A stretch of 64,000 nt of DNA, from the NCBI RefSeq assembly GCF_033807575.1, contig NC_084725.1:3755001-3819000 (forward strand), read 5' to 3'. Positions within the stretch are counted from its first letter, which is position 1. Each line of letters opens with the position of its first letter. The translations under genes and the position numbers were made by a program. Below are positions 10,562 to 21,165 of the stretch, piece after piece. The stretch comes from Cydia pomonella (Eukaryota; Arthropoda; Insecta; Lepidoptera; Tortricidae). The notes beneath the pieces were generated by a model, which did not search any database, was not told the origin of the DNA, and was given only the letters and a program-made list of their open reading frames with translations.

Positions 10562-10941
10562 TAGAGGTGGATTGTCAAAGAAAATTTTGTAGCCTCAATA
10601 AATTTACTGCCATCCTTAGACACACGATTAAAACTTTTAGAACGCCATTTGACTTTGATCCTTATTCTTTCACTGATATATGTTAAAGTTAAATATCAAA
10701 AAGTGGCTTCGTCTTACCAGACATATCCCAAAGGTTGTGAAGCCATCGCTCGAAACACTGCCGCCACACCTTTGGCCTTTGATCTATTAGATGGCGCCAC
10801 TTTTTGATATTTGACAAATTAAACACATATCAGCGAAAGAATAAGGATCAAAGTCAAATGGCGTTCTAAAAGTAATCATGTGTCGAAAGATGGCAGTAAA
10901 TTTACTGTGGCTACAAAGTTTTCTTTGACAATCCACCTCTA
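10562..10941. mobile_element. Foldback element with about 165-bp arms
   Basis: Left arm from TAGAGGTGGATTGTCAAAG and right arm ending CTTTGACAATCCACCTCTA are inverted copies that include the motif pair CATTTGACTTTGATCC / GGATCAAAGTCAAATG. The loop is 10725-10785. TA flanks both ends. A single arm occurs at 2200-2385. The 10504-10686 frame is inside the left arm and is not a gene. Confidence 0.8.
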
Positions 10942-10973
10942 TTACAAATTCTCTTTGCCTATAGGCTACCCCG

Positions 10974-11100
10974 TCATAGTAAATGTAAAGTTACGTGACG
11001 GGGTGGGGTAGCCTAGAGGTCCAGGGCGTTGGCTGCATAAAACGCCGGTTCGAATCCGGCTTCAGCCACTCGAGGGCTTGGTATTTTTTTTCTTCATATA
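10974..11100 (+). mobile_element. SINE-C (tRNA-derived)
   Basis: tRNA-like head GGGTAGCCTAGAGGTCCAGG, B box GGTTCGAATCC at about 11047, then CACTCGAGGGCTTGGTA. The start forms a hairpin, AGGCTACCCCGTCA with TGACGGGG(TGGGG)TAGCCT. Second copy at 26986-27095. Not a functional tRNA: no closing acceptor stem. Confidence 0.7.
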
Positions 11101-11758
11101 ACATCTATTACAGTTTTAATTTATTTAGTAGCGTGACTTAAAAACGTAAAAAACACAAATCGAAATATTTTATGAAATAATTTGATTTTATCTCTGTCAT
11201 CTATATATTAAAAACAGACAATAGTAGTGTGTGAAACAAAATTCGAACTACTGTAATTTAGATTGAAAAATTTAATTAAATTAAAAAAATGATTTATTTC
11301 TAGAAATTGGCATTAGCTACAAGACTCCTCTTATAGCTTCTCCAAGTACAATATTCGAACGGATAACGAAAATATAATTTTGAAATATTGTTATTTTGTG
11401 TTGTCCCTGATCCAATAAATGCTATTCATTTATAATGCGGCATGTAAAATTACAAAATTAAATCGGTTGAGACATTGTATATTAGATGTCATACTTTCAA
11501 GTCAAATAAGTATCTCCTTTGTCTACCGTAAATAGTATACAATGAAGTTAAACGCTTTGAAGCCTGTAATAGTGTCATTTAATATTTATAATAGAAATCA
11601 CAAAGGTTGAAACATGTGGAAGAAGTGAATCATTCATTAATGACAAACATATGTTACTGATAAAATCAGTTGTTATACACAATGGTAGTGACAAATGAAT
11701 ATACAGTCCTTCAATAAAGCCAAACGTTCATATCGGTTAGGGTATTTCGAACCATTAC
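11101..11758. other. Unassigned AT-rich stretch
   Basis: No ORF or repeat recognised. Confidence 0.5.
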
Positions 11759-11967
11759 ATAAATAAATAAATATTATAGGACATTATTACACAAATTGAC
11801 TAAGTCCCACAGTAAGCTCAATGAGGCTTGTGTTGAGGGTACTTAGACAACGAATAAAAATACGAATAAATATTTATAAATACTTAAATACATAGAAAAC
11901 ACCCATGATTCAGGAACAAATATCCATGCTTATCACACAAATACATCACTAGGCCAAACCGGTCGTC
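11759..11967 (-). mobile_element. SINE-B with B-box region deleted
   Basis: Antisense. ATTATAGGACATTATTACAC through ACACCCATGATTCAGGAACA to CACTAGGCCAAACCGGTCGTC. About 55 bp carrying the B box, present in 40384-40643, is missing between AAATAC and ATCACTAGG. Confidence 0.85.
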
Positions 11968-12109
11968 TACATAAAATATTACAATAATCAGTATAGTAGC
12001 GATAAAGAATTTGGGTCAAAATTATTTTCCTTGACTTGTTTTTTTGTCCTCAAAAACTATGACGGAGTGAAGCTTTTTGTAGGAGATGAAATTTAGTTTT
12101 TAATGCAAG

Positions 12110-12487
12110 AGACCGGACGGGATGTCCCTGATTCCGTGGAGTATGGGACGGGTGCTGGTGTGGGATGCAACGTGTGTAGACACACTCACATCTCCACCGA
12201 ACTTCCGTGAGGGTAGCGACAGCGGCAGAGGCGGCGGAGAACGCCAAGGTAGGAAAGTACAGGGGTACGAGTACAATTTTATTCCATTCGGTGTCGAGAC
12301 CCTTGGTCCGTGGGGCCCTGGCGCTCTGAGTTTGTTCAAAGATCTGTCTAAGAGACTCAGAGACGCCACAGGAGACCATAGAGCTGGCAGCTTCCTCGCT
12401 CAACGCATCAGTCTAACGATCCAGCGAGGAAATGCTGCCAGCGTCTTCGGTACTATGCCGCAGGGGCCATTTTTAGATTTATTTTAG
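12110..12487 (+). pseudogene. C-terminal fragment of an RLE-like LINE (family Q)
   Basis: An open frame starting at PDG: SLIPWSMGRVLVWDATCVDT, later FGVETLGPWGPGALSLFKDL, and ending with QRISLTIQRGNAASVFGT. The family recurs in this window (43655-43810, 47905-48725, 49560-49861, 49945-50090). The conserved PD-x15-D spacing is close to the R/KPDx12-14D/E signature of restriction-like endonucleases at the C-terminus of early-branching LINEs, so I read it as the end of such an ORF. 5'-truncated; no RT domain is present. Confidence 0.75.
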
Positions 12488-13344
12488 TTTTATTTTAGAT
12501 TTAATTTAGTCATATTTTAGTTTTAGTTTACATTATTCATTGTATTAATTATATTGTAATTATTTACTTAATTATAGTTTTTAATTATTCTCAAATTAAA
12601 TATTATCTACAGCTAGAAAGACATATAATAGATTTTTTGAAGTGAAAACTTCTTTAGCGGCGCTGTGCACTTTTTGTGATGGGGAAAATATGTTAAGCTC
12701 GCGACAGGTCACGTGACCGACAGATTCCTCAGATTGAAAATTCGTAAGACGGACACGGGATCTGATCGAAAAACTCCATGATGGTTCTAGGAATGATGAT
12801 GGTGTAAGAGTCGTTGAAATTATGGATGGAAGTTGATTTTTGTAAGGGATAAACTTTTTAATGTTAAATAATTGTAGTAGGTCTGAAGTGTTAAATTTTT
12901 AATGTAATATAAATTGTAATCATTGGGTGCGATAGCGCGCGATTGATAAATGAATATTGTATTTTACCACATAAATGATAGTACTTTTATACTGATAATT
13001 GAAGCAATTCGTGCAAAATTATTCTCTAACCATTCCAAAATATCAAAAATGCACAACGTTAATATTCAAGTTTTCACTGCTGCCGGCACTCCCGGAGTGC
13101 AACCCGTTGTTTTTTATTTATTTAATAGTAAACACAAATACAATAGTGACAGAGTGGTCAGAAACAAGTCAACAAAAATAATTGTGAAATTTTGATAATA
13201 AACAAATCACAGTTATGTGTTTTGGTGTAGCCTTTACCGTATTTAATTTGAGGCACTTGAGTTTTTTTCCTCATTGAACAGCATGCACCATCCTTGGTAA
13301 TGTTTCATTTCCTGTGTCATAATATTTACGAACATTACCAAAAT
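12488..13344. other. Unassigned, includes a probable LINE 3' UTR
   Basis: 12488-12620, TTTAGATTTAATTTAGTCAT and similar, is probably the 3' UTR of the preceding LINE fragment. 13078-13125 (GGCACTCCCGGAGTGCAACCCG) matches 37595-37640. No gene. Confidence 0.45.
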
Positions 13345-13550
13345 AGTTATTTACGATACAAGTGCGAAAAATAGAAAATTGTAACGAGTGACGATAAATT
13401 ACGACACGAGTTACGAATTATCTATTCTCACATGTATCGTGCAATGTTTTACAGTACATATGACCCTTTAAATTTTCGACATAGTTATATAATGTGCTAA
13501 TTTACGCACTAGTGTCGAAAAGTAACACCATATGTACTGTAAATATATTT
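13345..13550. repeat. Two adjacent palindromic repeats
   Basis: CGATACAAGTGCGAAAAATAG pairs with CTATTCTCACATGTATCG (13356-13440). ACAGTACATATGACC pairs with the later CCATATGTACTGT (13452-13542). Non-coding, MITE-like; similar sequences are common in Lepidoptera. Confidence 0.65.
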
Positions 13551-13715
13551 CTTAACAAGATTTCTTGAAAATAGAATCGTTTTTGTGAAAAATTGCATTC
13601 AGATTACCAAATTTGTATTAAGAATTTACAGGGTGTGTGAGGTTTCATGAAATCATCATTTTATTTACGTATTTATCGAAAAATCCTACCGTTCGCTCGA
13701 TAGAAAAAAAACACT

Positions 13716-14053
13716 AATCTTCTTCTTCTTCCTCGCGTTGTCCCGGCATTTTGCCACAGCTCATGGGAGCCTCGAGTCCGCTTGACAACTAATCCCAAGA
13801 TTTGGCGTAGGCACTAGTTTTTACTAAAGTGACTGCCATCTGACCTCCCAACCCAGAGGGTAAACAACTAGGCCTTGTTGGGATTAGTCCAGTTTGCTCA
13901 CGATGTTTTTTTTCACCGAAAAGAGACTGGTAAAAATCAAATAATATTACGTACATAAGTTCCGAAAAACTCCTTGGTACGAGCCGGGCTATGAAAGCGC
14001 AACCTCCGGATTGCAAGTTGCACGCTCTTACCGCTAGGGCAAAAGCGCTTCTC
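13716..14053 (-). mobile_element. SINE-A with target duplication
   Basis: Antisense copy from CTTCTTCTTCCTCGCGTTG to ACCGCTAGGGCAAAAGCGCTT. A-runs ending in ACACT flank it (13704-13715 and 14054-14067), giving a target duplication of about 12 bp. The 88-codon antisense frame is a shadow. Confidence 0.87.
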
Positions 14054-14067
14054 AAAAAAAAAACACT

Positions 14068-14346
14068 GATATAGGTCTAAAACGCACTTTAAACATTTGT
14101 AACAACTTTTTTTTTTGAAAAATTCTTTTAAAGATGCCCAATTTTATATTTGAGGGTACTTATATATTTTTTGTTAAAACTTACAACAAATAAAAGTTAC
14201 ATTATAAATAAAAATTACGCATTAAAAATTAAACAATAAAAATTACACAGGCTTACGCTTAGTAAGAATGATAGCAACCCACGAACCTACGGGGCTCTAA
14301 TATCCCCTGTGTGAAAATAAAAGAATTCCTATCGACAACGTATTCA
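14068..14346. other. Unassigned AT-rich stretch
   Basis: Nothing recognised. Confidence 0.5.
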
Positions 14347-14603
14347 TCCGGTCTGGCCTAGTGGGTAGTGACTCTGCCTATGGAGCCGATGGTCCTGGGT
14401 TCGAATCCCGGTAAGTGCATTTATTTGTGTGATGAGCAAAGATATTTGTTCCTGAGGCATGGATATTTTCTATGTATATAATTATTTGTACATTATATAT
14501 ATCGTTGTCTGAGTACCCACAACACAAGCCTTCTTGAGCTTACCGTGGGACTTAGTCAATTTGTGTAGGAATGTCCATATAATATCTGTTTATTTTTATT
14601 TAA
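14347..14603 (+). mobile_element. SINE-B, well preserved
   Basis: CCGGTCTGGCCTAGTGGGTAG (A box), GGTTCGAATCCCGG (B box), GTGTGATGAGCAAAGATATT, then the ATATATCGTTGTC tail ending in (TTTA)n. Confidence 0.87.
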
Positions 14604-15740
14604 ATAAAACGAGAAAGAACTTAAACAAAGCTTTATCGTAGACGTTTAGTTCTTCAGCTCAAGAAGTTCTTATTAGTTGGCTTTGTTTCTTATTCTTAGA
14701 AATTACTCTTTCATGAGCTTTTCAAAGCTTCTTCAAGAATGCTTGAGTTATCTACATCATTTATTTCATATTTCAAAGACGAAACATTGAACGATTATGA
14801 TCTTATCTAGTTGAATCAAAATATTTGAGCGTTAAATACTAAAACAAAATATGATTAAGTAACATTAAGCAAGGATAATGTTATTCAAGTATTCAAAAAA
14901 GGAATGTACAGGGTCGGCAATTGTTTTTAAATTTATTTTACTTAATACCAACATCTAACTGACATTTTTCAATTTTTTATTATATAGTTTTATTGCTTTT
15001 ACTTTTACTAGGTGACATTTTTCTCTTAATTTATAATTTTTTCCTAATTGTGACATGTTCCATTTTTTTTTTCAATTTTTAAATGATATTATTTAATTAA
15101 TTTTTCTTTTTACTGACATTTTTAGATTTTTTTTCTCGTATTTCGTGCTTTGTCTACGACTTTTAGACTTTGACTGTCGTAAACTGAAATAAAATATTTT
15201 CTAAAAAAATAATTTAATTTGTTCTAATACGAGTAGTCATGACTATCGTTTCTGAATTTGTTAGGTACTAGTAAATGTTATTCAATGTAGTTACTTAAAT
15301 TTATATTATCGTATGTATAGTAAATAATTCATGCAGCAAAAACTATTATATCTGTTCCAAATATCCTCGAAGCTTGTAAAATAATATGTCCATCACTAAG
15401 ATTATCCGACTGCCATTTGCAATATCCATTTCCACTCTTTTTATAACTCATCAATAGGCTCAGTTAAAAATCCATTACCTAAATTAGTTTCGTCAATTTT
15501 ATTCGATTTTATGCACAATATTACAAAATATTTGGAGCTAGTCTCACGGGATACAGTCCTTTTAACCATGAAATTTGTAGGTAGGAGTTTTATATTAAAA
15601 ATATAAATGCTATTATTTGTACCACTTGTCTCATGGGAGACTTCCTAGGATAGGAAGAAGACGTGGAAGGCATACGAGGGAGGCATTTGCTCTTTGCCAT
15701 GCAGTTGGACAATATGGGCTCTAAATAATAGGTAATATAA
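14604..15740. other. Unassigned AT-rich stretch
   Basis: 15615-15720 reads RIGRRRGRHTREAFA on the plus strand and may be a scrap of a retroelement ORF. The rest shows nothing. Confidence 0.4.
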
Positions 15741-16347
15741 TTTGACAGCGTGCTGATAGACGGATCGCAGCGCCGGACCGAGCTCATTGACGTTACCATC
15801 CCCCATGATGAGAATCTCGTTAAAGCCGAGTATGACAAGCCCAGCAAGTACCTAGACTCGACTCACGAGATAACCGCCATGTGGGATGTTGACTCGACGA
15901 TCACTGTTCCGATAGTCGTGTCAGCGAACGGTCTCATAGCAAAGAGTCTCGGCCAACACATAGAGAGACCCTTGCTGGGTGGTTGGATCAAGGGTCAGAT
16001 GCAGAAGGCGGTGATTTTGGACACGGCGCGGATAGTCCAGCGCTTCCTCTCTCTGAGGCCCTGACCTGAGGGCCTACCGCGAACCACGTTCGACGTGTTG
16101 CCTCTCTGTCGCACTTGTAAATTCGTACGTAACTGTGACAGGGAGGCAACACGTCGAACGTGGTTCGCGGTAGGCCCTCTGCTGCTTGGGCCTTGCCCCG
16201 GCTGCCGGCGGCAGCGGCACCCTAGGTTAGGTTGTTATAATATGTTTTTTGTATTATTTTTGCAAGATTATATTAGTTTATTAAGATTTTTATATTTTTC
16301 TTTTATATTCATATTATAAATGACCTAATGAATAAAGGAATAATAAT
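15741..16347 (+). mobile_element. Dong-like (R4-clade) LINE, 5'-truncated copy A
   Basis: Open frame 15750-16064 encodes the ORF C-terminus: RTELIDVTIPHDENLVKAE, then VPIVVSANGLIAKSL, then QMQKAVILDTARIVQRFLSL. It resembles the restriction-like endonuclease end of Dong/R4 elements. A GC-rich 3' UTR leads to AATAAAGGAATAATAAT. A degenerate TAA stretch (15724-15740) precedes it. Bombyx Dong is known to insert into TAA repeats. The 3' UTR is interrupted by a small MITE (16069-16178). Confidence 0.75.
16069..16178. mobile_element. 110-bp palindromic MITE inside the Dong-like copy
   Basis: The ends AGGGCCTACCGCGAACCACG and CGTGGTTCGCGGTAGGCCCT are inverted repeats; the arms extend to about 46 bp with few mismatches. 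CTG flanks both sides (16066-16068, 16179-16181), a 3-bp duplication. It is absent from the sister copy at 20637-20945, which shows the empty state. Confidence 0.85.
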
Positions 16348-16477
16348 CTCAGATGGTTGAAAAAAAGTTGAGCGATGGTTTATTTAGCAGAAAACTGTTG
16401 AGTTTTGGGGCTAAAACTCTAAATTAAAACAAAATTCTGAGGTAACAAATACATATTAAAAGTAATAATTGCAAAAT

Positions 16478-17126
16478 CGGCCAAGAGCATGCTCAGTGTA
16501 GAGTTCCGTAGTTATCATTCTGTCAGAATAGGCTAAACGGGGGTTGTTAGTAAGTATAATGTACATTACAAGCATAAGGGAGTACCTTCGCAGCGCTTTG
16601 TACGTCTTTATACTGAGAAAACTTTTGACCGATCTTGTTCGCTGTAGTTTTCATTGAAAGTGTTTATTAACTGACTGTGACTATTGTTTTTCATATTTTT
16701 TGGACATAGGGTTCAAAAGTTATTAGAGAAAATCTTCACTTTATCAAAAAATGGTTGTTGGATACCCTTTTTTAGGTTTCCGTAGCCAAATGGCAAAAAT
16801 CGGATAGAATATCTTATAGATTCGTCATGTCCGTCTGTCTGTCCGTTTTTTCGTTTTGGAGCTTTGGGATCCTTAAAGGGCTATCCAACAATATCCCACA
16901 CCGTTGAGTTAAAGCAAAATTTTATAAAAAAAAGAAAACATTTAGGGGGGGGTACCGTAAAAAATGTAGTTTTTATTTTACCGTTCCGTCGCCATGCATG
17001 ATTTTTGTATCCATGCCAAATAGCAGCTTTCTAACAGTAGCCATCACTGAGCTAAGTCGCGGACGGACGGACAGACGGACATGGCGAAACTATAAGGTTT
17101 TCTAGGTGACTACGAAACCCTAAAAA
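16478..17126 (+). repeat. Repeat F variant with nested antisense F piece
   Basis: CGGCCAAGAGCATGCTCAGTG to CTACGAAACCCTAAAAAGG. An antisense piece (TTAGGTTTCCGTAGCCAAATGG, CATGTCCGTCTGTCTGTCCG) sits at about 16770-16870. Confidence 0.7.
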
Positions 17127-17697
17127 GGAGACAGGATTTGCCATTGAAGTACATTTAAGTACGAATATGTTTCTTATAACCATTTCAAGGAGAGACACAA
17201 CATTTAAAATATTTCACAAACATTCTGATGATTTGTATTCAGTTTTTCATTATTTCTCTCCCATCAAAAATAAACGGATTTCAAGCATTTTCGGAATATT
17301 TTAAGAGTGGCCGTAGTTCCCTGCGGTCCGGGGGTTAATTCTTGAAACAAATGCCGACTCCCTAGAGGAGAGCACGTCTGCCCGCGCAAAAACTGGAGTT
17401 TTCTTTTATTTATAAAATGAGATGCTGAAGGAATCATATTACACTGTACCAAACTTCCATGCCCAACTGTACGCTACCACAAGTTCGTATTTGGCTTTTA
17501 GGTTAGCAACTGCGTGGACTCGATCACATTCCGTCTCTATCGCACTAATATATCAATGCGAGCGAGATGGACCTGGATAGCTTGATAGCTATTCTGAAAG
17601 TCTCCCAAATTGCAAAATTTCCACTTGTATTTCGGAAACTGCTTATATTTTTATTTAGGTATCCAAATTTTACATTTCCAAAATTACGTCAACGAAC
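17127..17697. other. Unassigned stretch
   Basis: No gene recognised; the 62-codon antisense frame at 17264-17452 has no motif. Confidence 0.45.
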
Positions 17698-17700
17698 TTA

Positions 17701-17944
17701 CGGCCCGATTCGAAGCAGAAATACGATAACGATAAGTTCTGGTTTAGATAAGTTCTCATTTAGATATCGTTTGTATGTCGTATAATAGACAGAAGCATCT
17801 CGATTCGGGCAACCAATGTCACTTTGACGTTAGAAACATCGTAGATGAAATAAATGTCAATTTTGACATGTCGTTTAGCTATCGATTTTTTAAAGATATT
17901 TCCAATATCTTAAACGTGTCTTAATAATTTTTCGAATCGGGCCG
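17701..17944. mobile_element. MITE with CGGCCCGATTCGAA ends, TTA duplication
   Basis: Inverted ends CGGCCCGATTCGAA and TTCGAATCGGGCCG. TTA lies at 17698-17700 and 17945-17947. A second member in the opposite orientation is at 44123-44375. The 72-codon frame that overlaps it is not a gene. Confidence 0.9.
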
Positions 17945-18139
17945 TTAGTTGTATTCCAAACTTCCATGCACCTCGTTAGAGTTGTAATCAAAAATATTTA
18001 TTTTGTTATTCCGTAAAATTTTATAAGAAAGGATTCATGATAAAAATCAGTTTTCTATATATCCTTGAAGAAACGAAGACCTCCGCGTCATATTGTCAAG
18101 AATTTCTACGATCTACGCTACGATCAATTTCTTTTATAT

Positions 18140-18235
18140 TATAGGTTTTATTACACAAAAAGTCCCACAGTAAGCTAAATAAGGATTGTGTTGTGGGTAC
18201 TGAACTAGACAACGATATATATAATATATAAACAT
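18140..18235 (-). repeat. SINE-B tail fragment
   Basis: Antisense TTACACAAAAAGTCCCACAG to GACAACGATATATATAATAT; head absent. Confidence 0.7.
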
Positions 18236-19338
18236 CCGAAACAGGCTTGGTCATTGTTACGGCAATACCTAAACCGCATAGAAACTGGCGGCGGCCCGTG
18301 ACCTTCAGCCTGGCCGCGCCTAGCGACCCGTGCGCTCATCCCCGGCTGCGATGCACCTACCATGAGTACTACCACGTCACATACATGTTATCGCGTCATG
18401 TCACCAGCATCCAATGAGAGGCATCCATCGCGTATATGTCGTGATCGGCAGCAAATGGTGTAGCGGCTCGTCATCCCTGCGCGCACCAATGAAGACAGAG
18501 AATGACACTTACAATTTAATCTCTCACCGAACTACCACGTAGCTTATACGTACTCTAATTTTGCTCTTTTTTATATAAAGTTAATTATATCAAAAAAAAA
18601 CATGTAAAATCTCGAATTATATATAATTAATTCGAAGAACCCGCTGCCTTCGTCATTTCAACAACTCGCCATCCACATCAGCGCAAATCCTGGCCATCAG
18701 CCCCAACTTATGTCTATACGCGCAGACAGTCATTTATATTTCTCATCACACAATAAATGTCGTCAAGCTCACCATACTTATTAACCTATCGAATGAGCTA
18801 ATGCTTTTACGGATACTGGAAAGCGATATGTAAATGTACTACATACCTATACGAGGCCTGGATGTTAGTGAGATGACGATATGAGTTGCGCTGGTGTCCG
18901 ACTTTATTACCTACATATAACATGAGTATCACATGATTATCCACCTGGTTTCTTGAGCTTAATAGTCGCCTCCAAACCTCCCCTTATAGCGACCCCATTC
19001 CTCACACAAAGTTTACCTTAAGTTCATATTAGCCTCACTGGATCACTGTTCACTCTGAGTACTGATAACGTTGGTCACAATATACCAGAGACACATCATT
19101 ATTCTAATAACACCATAAGAACGTTCTTGACTTGATCTAAAAGCAAATATCACTGCCGCGTCGATTTGTTCGCACACAACCTCCTTTTTCCTACTGTTGT
19201 TCTCATCTACCCTCTCAACTTCCCTCAAAAAATCCCAATAACCTAGAAGCGGTTACTTAAACGTGACTATACTAGCGCCATCTACTCTACGCCATGACGT
19301 TGGCAAATATTAGCTGGTTTGCAATACGTTCGCGACAA
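18236..19338. other. Unassigned GC-richer block
   Basis: Of higher GC than its neighbours, especially 18270-18540 (GGCGGCCCGTGACCTTCAGC) and 18640-19230, with no long ORF on either strand. It could be LTR or leader sequence of an LTR element or an old non-coding exon; neither is proven. Confidence 0.35.
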
Positions 19339-19411
19339 CAAATGCCCCTATCGGGATTCGACCATCGGCTTCATAGGCAGGGTCACTCCCCACGACGCCA
19401 GACCGGTCATC
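19339..19411 (-). repeat. SINE-B head fragment
   Basis: Antisense AATGCCCCTATCGGGATTCG to CGACGCCAGACCGGTCATC. Confidence 0.7.
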
Positions 19412-19499
19412 AAGATTTAAGCTAAATAACATAACCCGTCACGCATGGTACCTGCCTCAAAAGTGCCCCTTTATAAATATTTACCATTTTAATATATCA

Positions 19500-19655
19500 A
19501 TATTTATAAATACTTATATACATAGAAAACACCCATGACTCGAGAAAAAAAACCTGTGCTTATTATGCAAATAAATGCCCTTACCAGCATTTGAACCCGG
19601 GACCATCAGCTTCATAGACAGGGTTATTACCCACTCTTGGCCAGACCGGTTGTAA
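19500..19655 (-). mobile_element. SINE-B, partial
   Basis: Antisense AAACACCCATGACTCGAG, AAATGCCCTTACCAGCATT, TTGGCCAGACCGGTTGTA; the tail is short. Confidence 0.75.
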
Positions 19656-20021
19656 AATATCTTGGAGTATACTGTTACAAAAACAAATAACTTACGCTAT
19701 ATAATTTAATACATACCTAGTATTTAATATAGACGCCATTCGCGTGCGCTCAGGGACAAAACATATGCAATGCGACGAAATTAAAAACACGTTTTAAGAT
19801 TCCTGACAACGTACCAAACAGAACCTACGTAATTTGGTCGGATTATTTTCAAACATAATAACGCTTTCTCTGTTACTCCCACTGAAAGTTTCACAAGTGT
19901 ATCTTGTGCGGTCACCCCCTCCTCCATTTCATCTATATGATTGCACATCTATGATTTAATCCAATGATATTTGACATTATTCTGATTTTGGTCGCATTTT
20001 TCATATTTGATTGGCAACCTT
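19656..20021. other. Unassigned stretch
   Basis: Nothing recognised. Confidence 0.5.
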
Positions 20022-20157
20022 GTACAGCCGTCAGATATATGGGAGCGGTCAAGGTGTTCATAAATATCTTAACACGCCTCTATTGTCCAGGCATTAGAGT
20101 GCGTGTTCATATATTTTTGAGCTCCTCGGCCGCTCCGATATATCTGATAGTGACTGA
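20022..20157. mobile_element. Palindromic MITE (CAGCCGTCAGATATAT family)
   Basis: GTACAGCCGTCAGATATATG with CGCTCCGATATATCTGATAG form the ends; inner arms GGAGCGGTCAAGGTGTTCAT and TTTGAGCTCCTCGGCCGCTCC also pair. Diverged. The 85-codon frame over it is not a gene. Confidence 0.75.
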
Positions 20158-20619
20158 CCAGACATCTGTGAATACAATAAACAGGGTTTTATTAAGCACT
20201 TTGTGTACGGTTCAAGCTTGACAGGTAGGTAATCCAAAAGATGGTTTTATTTTGCACGCTCCTGTTTTAATACCTTGCCGCTTTAAAGAAATGTATGATC
20301 CACCGCAGCCACGTCTCACGATAGTTAAAGCGACAGGGGGGTAAAATGAGCGTACCTCCGTGCCGGTCTCTTGTGGATTTAATATAATGCTGGGATGAAC
20401 ACTGGAATAAGTCGAAAAGAAAATGTTGGAAGCAAGTTTTTTTGCAAGACTGTAGTTAAATAACTTTCCGTGGACTTCGTTTATGTAGATTGTATTTAGT
20501 TAAACGTAATTATTGTTTAAAATAGTAGGGCAAAAAACTTCTTATATAACTCCGTTGAGTTCAGCGTATGGCAAAGTACCTTTAAGGAAACTTAACGACA
20601 TAGTTAATTTTCGTATTAT
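20158..20619. other. Unassigned stretch
   Basis: Nothing recognised. Confidence 0.5.
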
Positions 20620-20636
20620 ATAATAATAATAATAAT

Positions 20637-20945
20637 CGTTTTAGCGAACGGTCTCATAGCGAAGAGTCTCGACCAACACCTTGAGAGACTCTCGCTAGGT
20701 GGTTGGATCAAGGGTCAGATGCAGAAGGCGGTGATCTTGGACACGGCGCGGATAGTCCGGCGGTTCCTCTCCCTGCGGCCCTGACCACCGGCAGCTTGGG
20801 CCCTGCCCCGCTGCTGGCGGCACCCTAGGTTAGGTTTTTTATAATGTGTTTATATCTTTTGTATTGTTTTGTAAGTGTTTTTATATTTTACTTTTATATA
20901 CATATTGTAAAAAGCCTAATCTGAGAGAAAAAGATAAATAAAAGG
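20637..20945 (+). mobile_element. Dong-like LINE, 5'-truncated copy B, in TAA repeats
   Basis: Starts directly after (TAA)n at 20620-20636 and ends AAAAGGAAA followed by (TAA)n at 20946-20959. It encodes only the last 48 or so residues (WIKGQMQKAVILDTARIV) to TGA at 20782-20784, then a 3' UTR. Close to copy A (15741-16347) without its MITE. TAA on both sides agrees with Dong target choice. Confidence 0.82.
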
Positions 20946-20958
20946 AAATAATAATAAT

Positions 20959-21165
20959 TCAGCCTATATACGTCCCACTGCTGGGCACAGGCCTCCTCTC
21001 ATGTGCGAGAGGGCTCGGGCTATAGTCCCCAGGCTAGCCCAATGCGGATTGGGGACTTCACATACACCTTTGAATTTCTTCGCAGATGTATGCAGGTTTC
21101 CTCACGATGTTTTCCTTCACCGAAAAGCTAGTGGTAAATATCAAATGATATTTCGTACATAAGTT
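20959..21165 (-). mobile_element. SINE-D (CCCACTGCTGGGCACAGGCC family), head missing
   Basis: Starts TTCAGCCTATATACGTCCCA, includes AATGCGGATTGGGGACTTCA, then GTTTCCTCACGATGTTTTCC and AAATATCAAATGATATTTCG. The latter core (21093-21165) is shared with SINE-A in antisense. The tRNA-like head expected beyond 21165 is absent. Confidence 0.75.

Noticed and set aside
11005..11080. tRNA gene with A and B boxes
   Set aside because: No closing acceptor stem and a recurring downstream tail (GAGGGCTTG); it is a tRNA-derived SINE, also seen at 26986.
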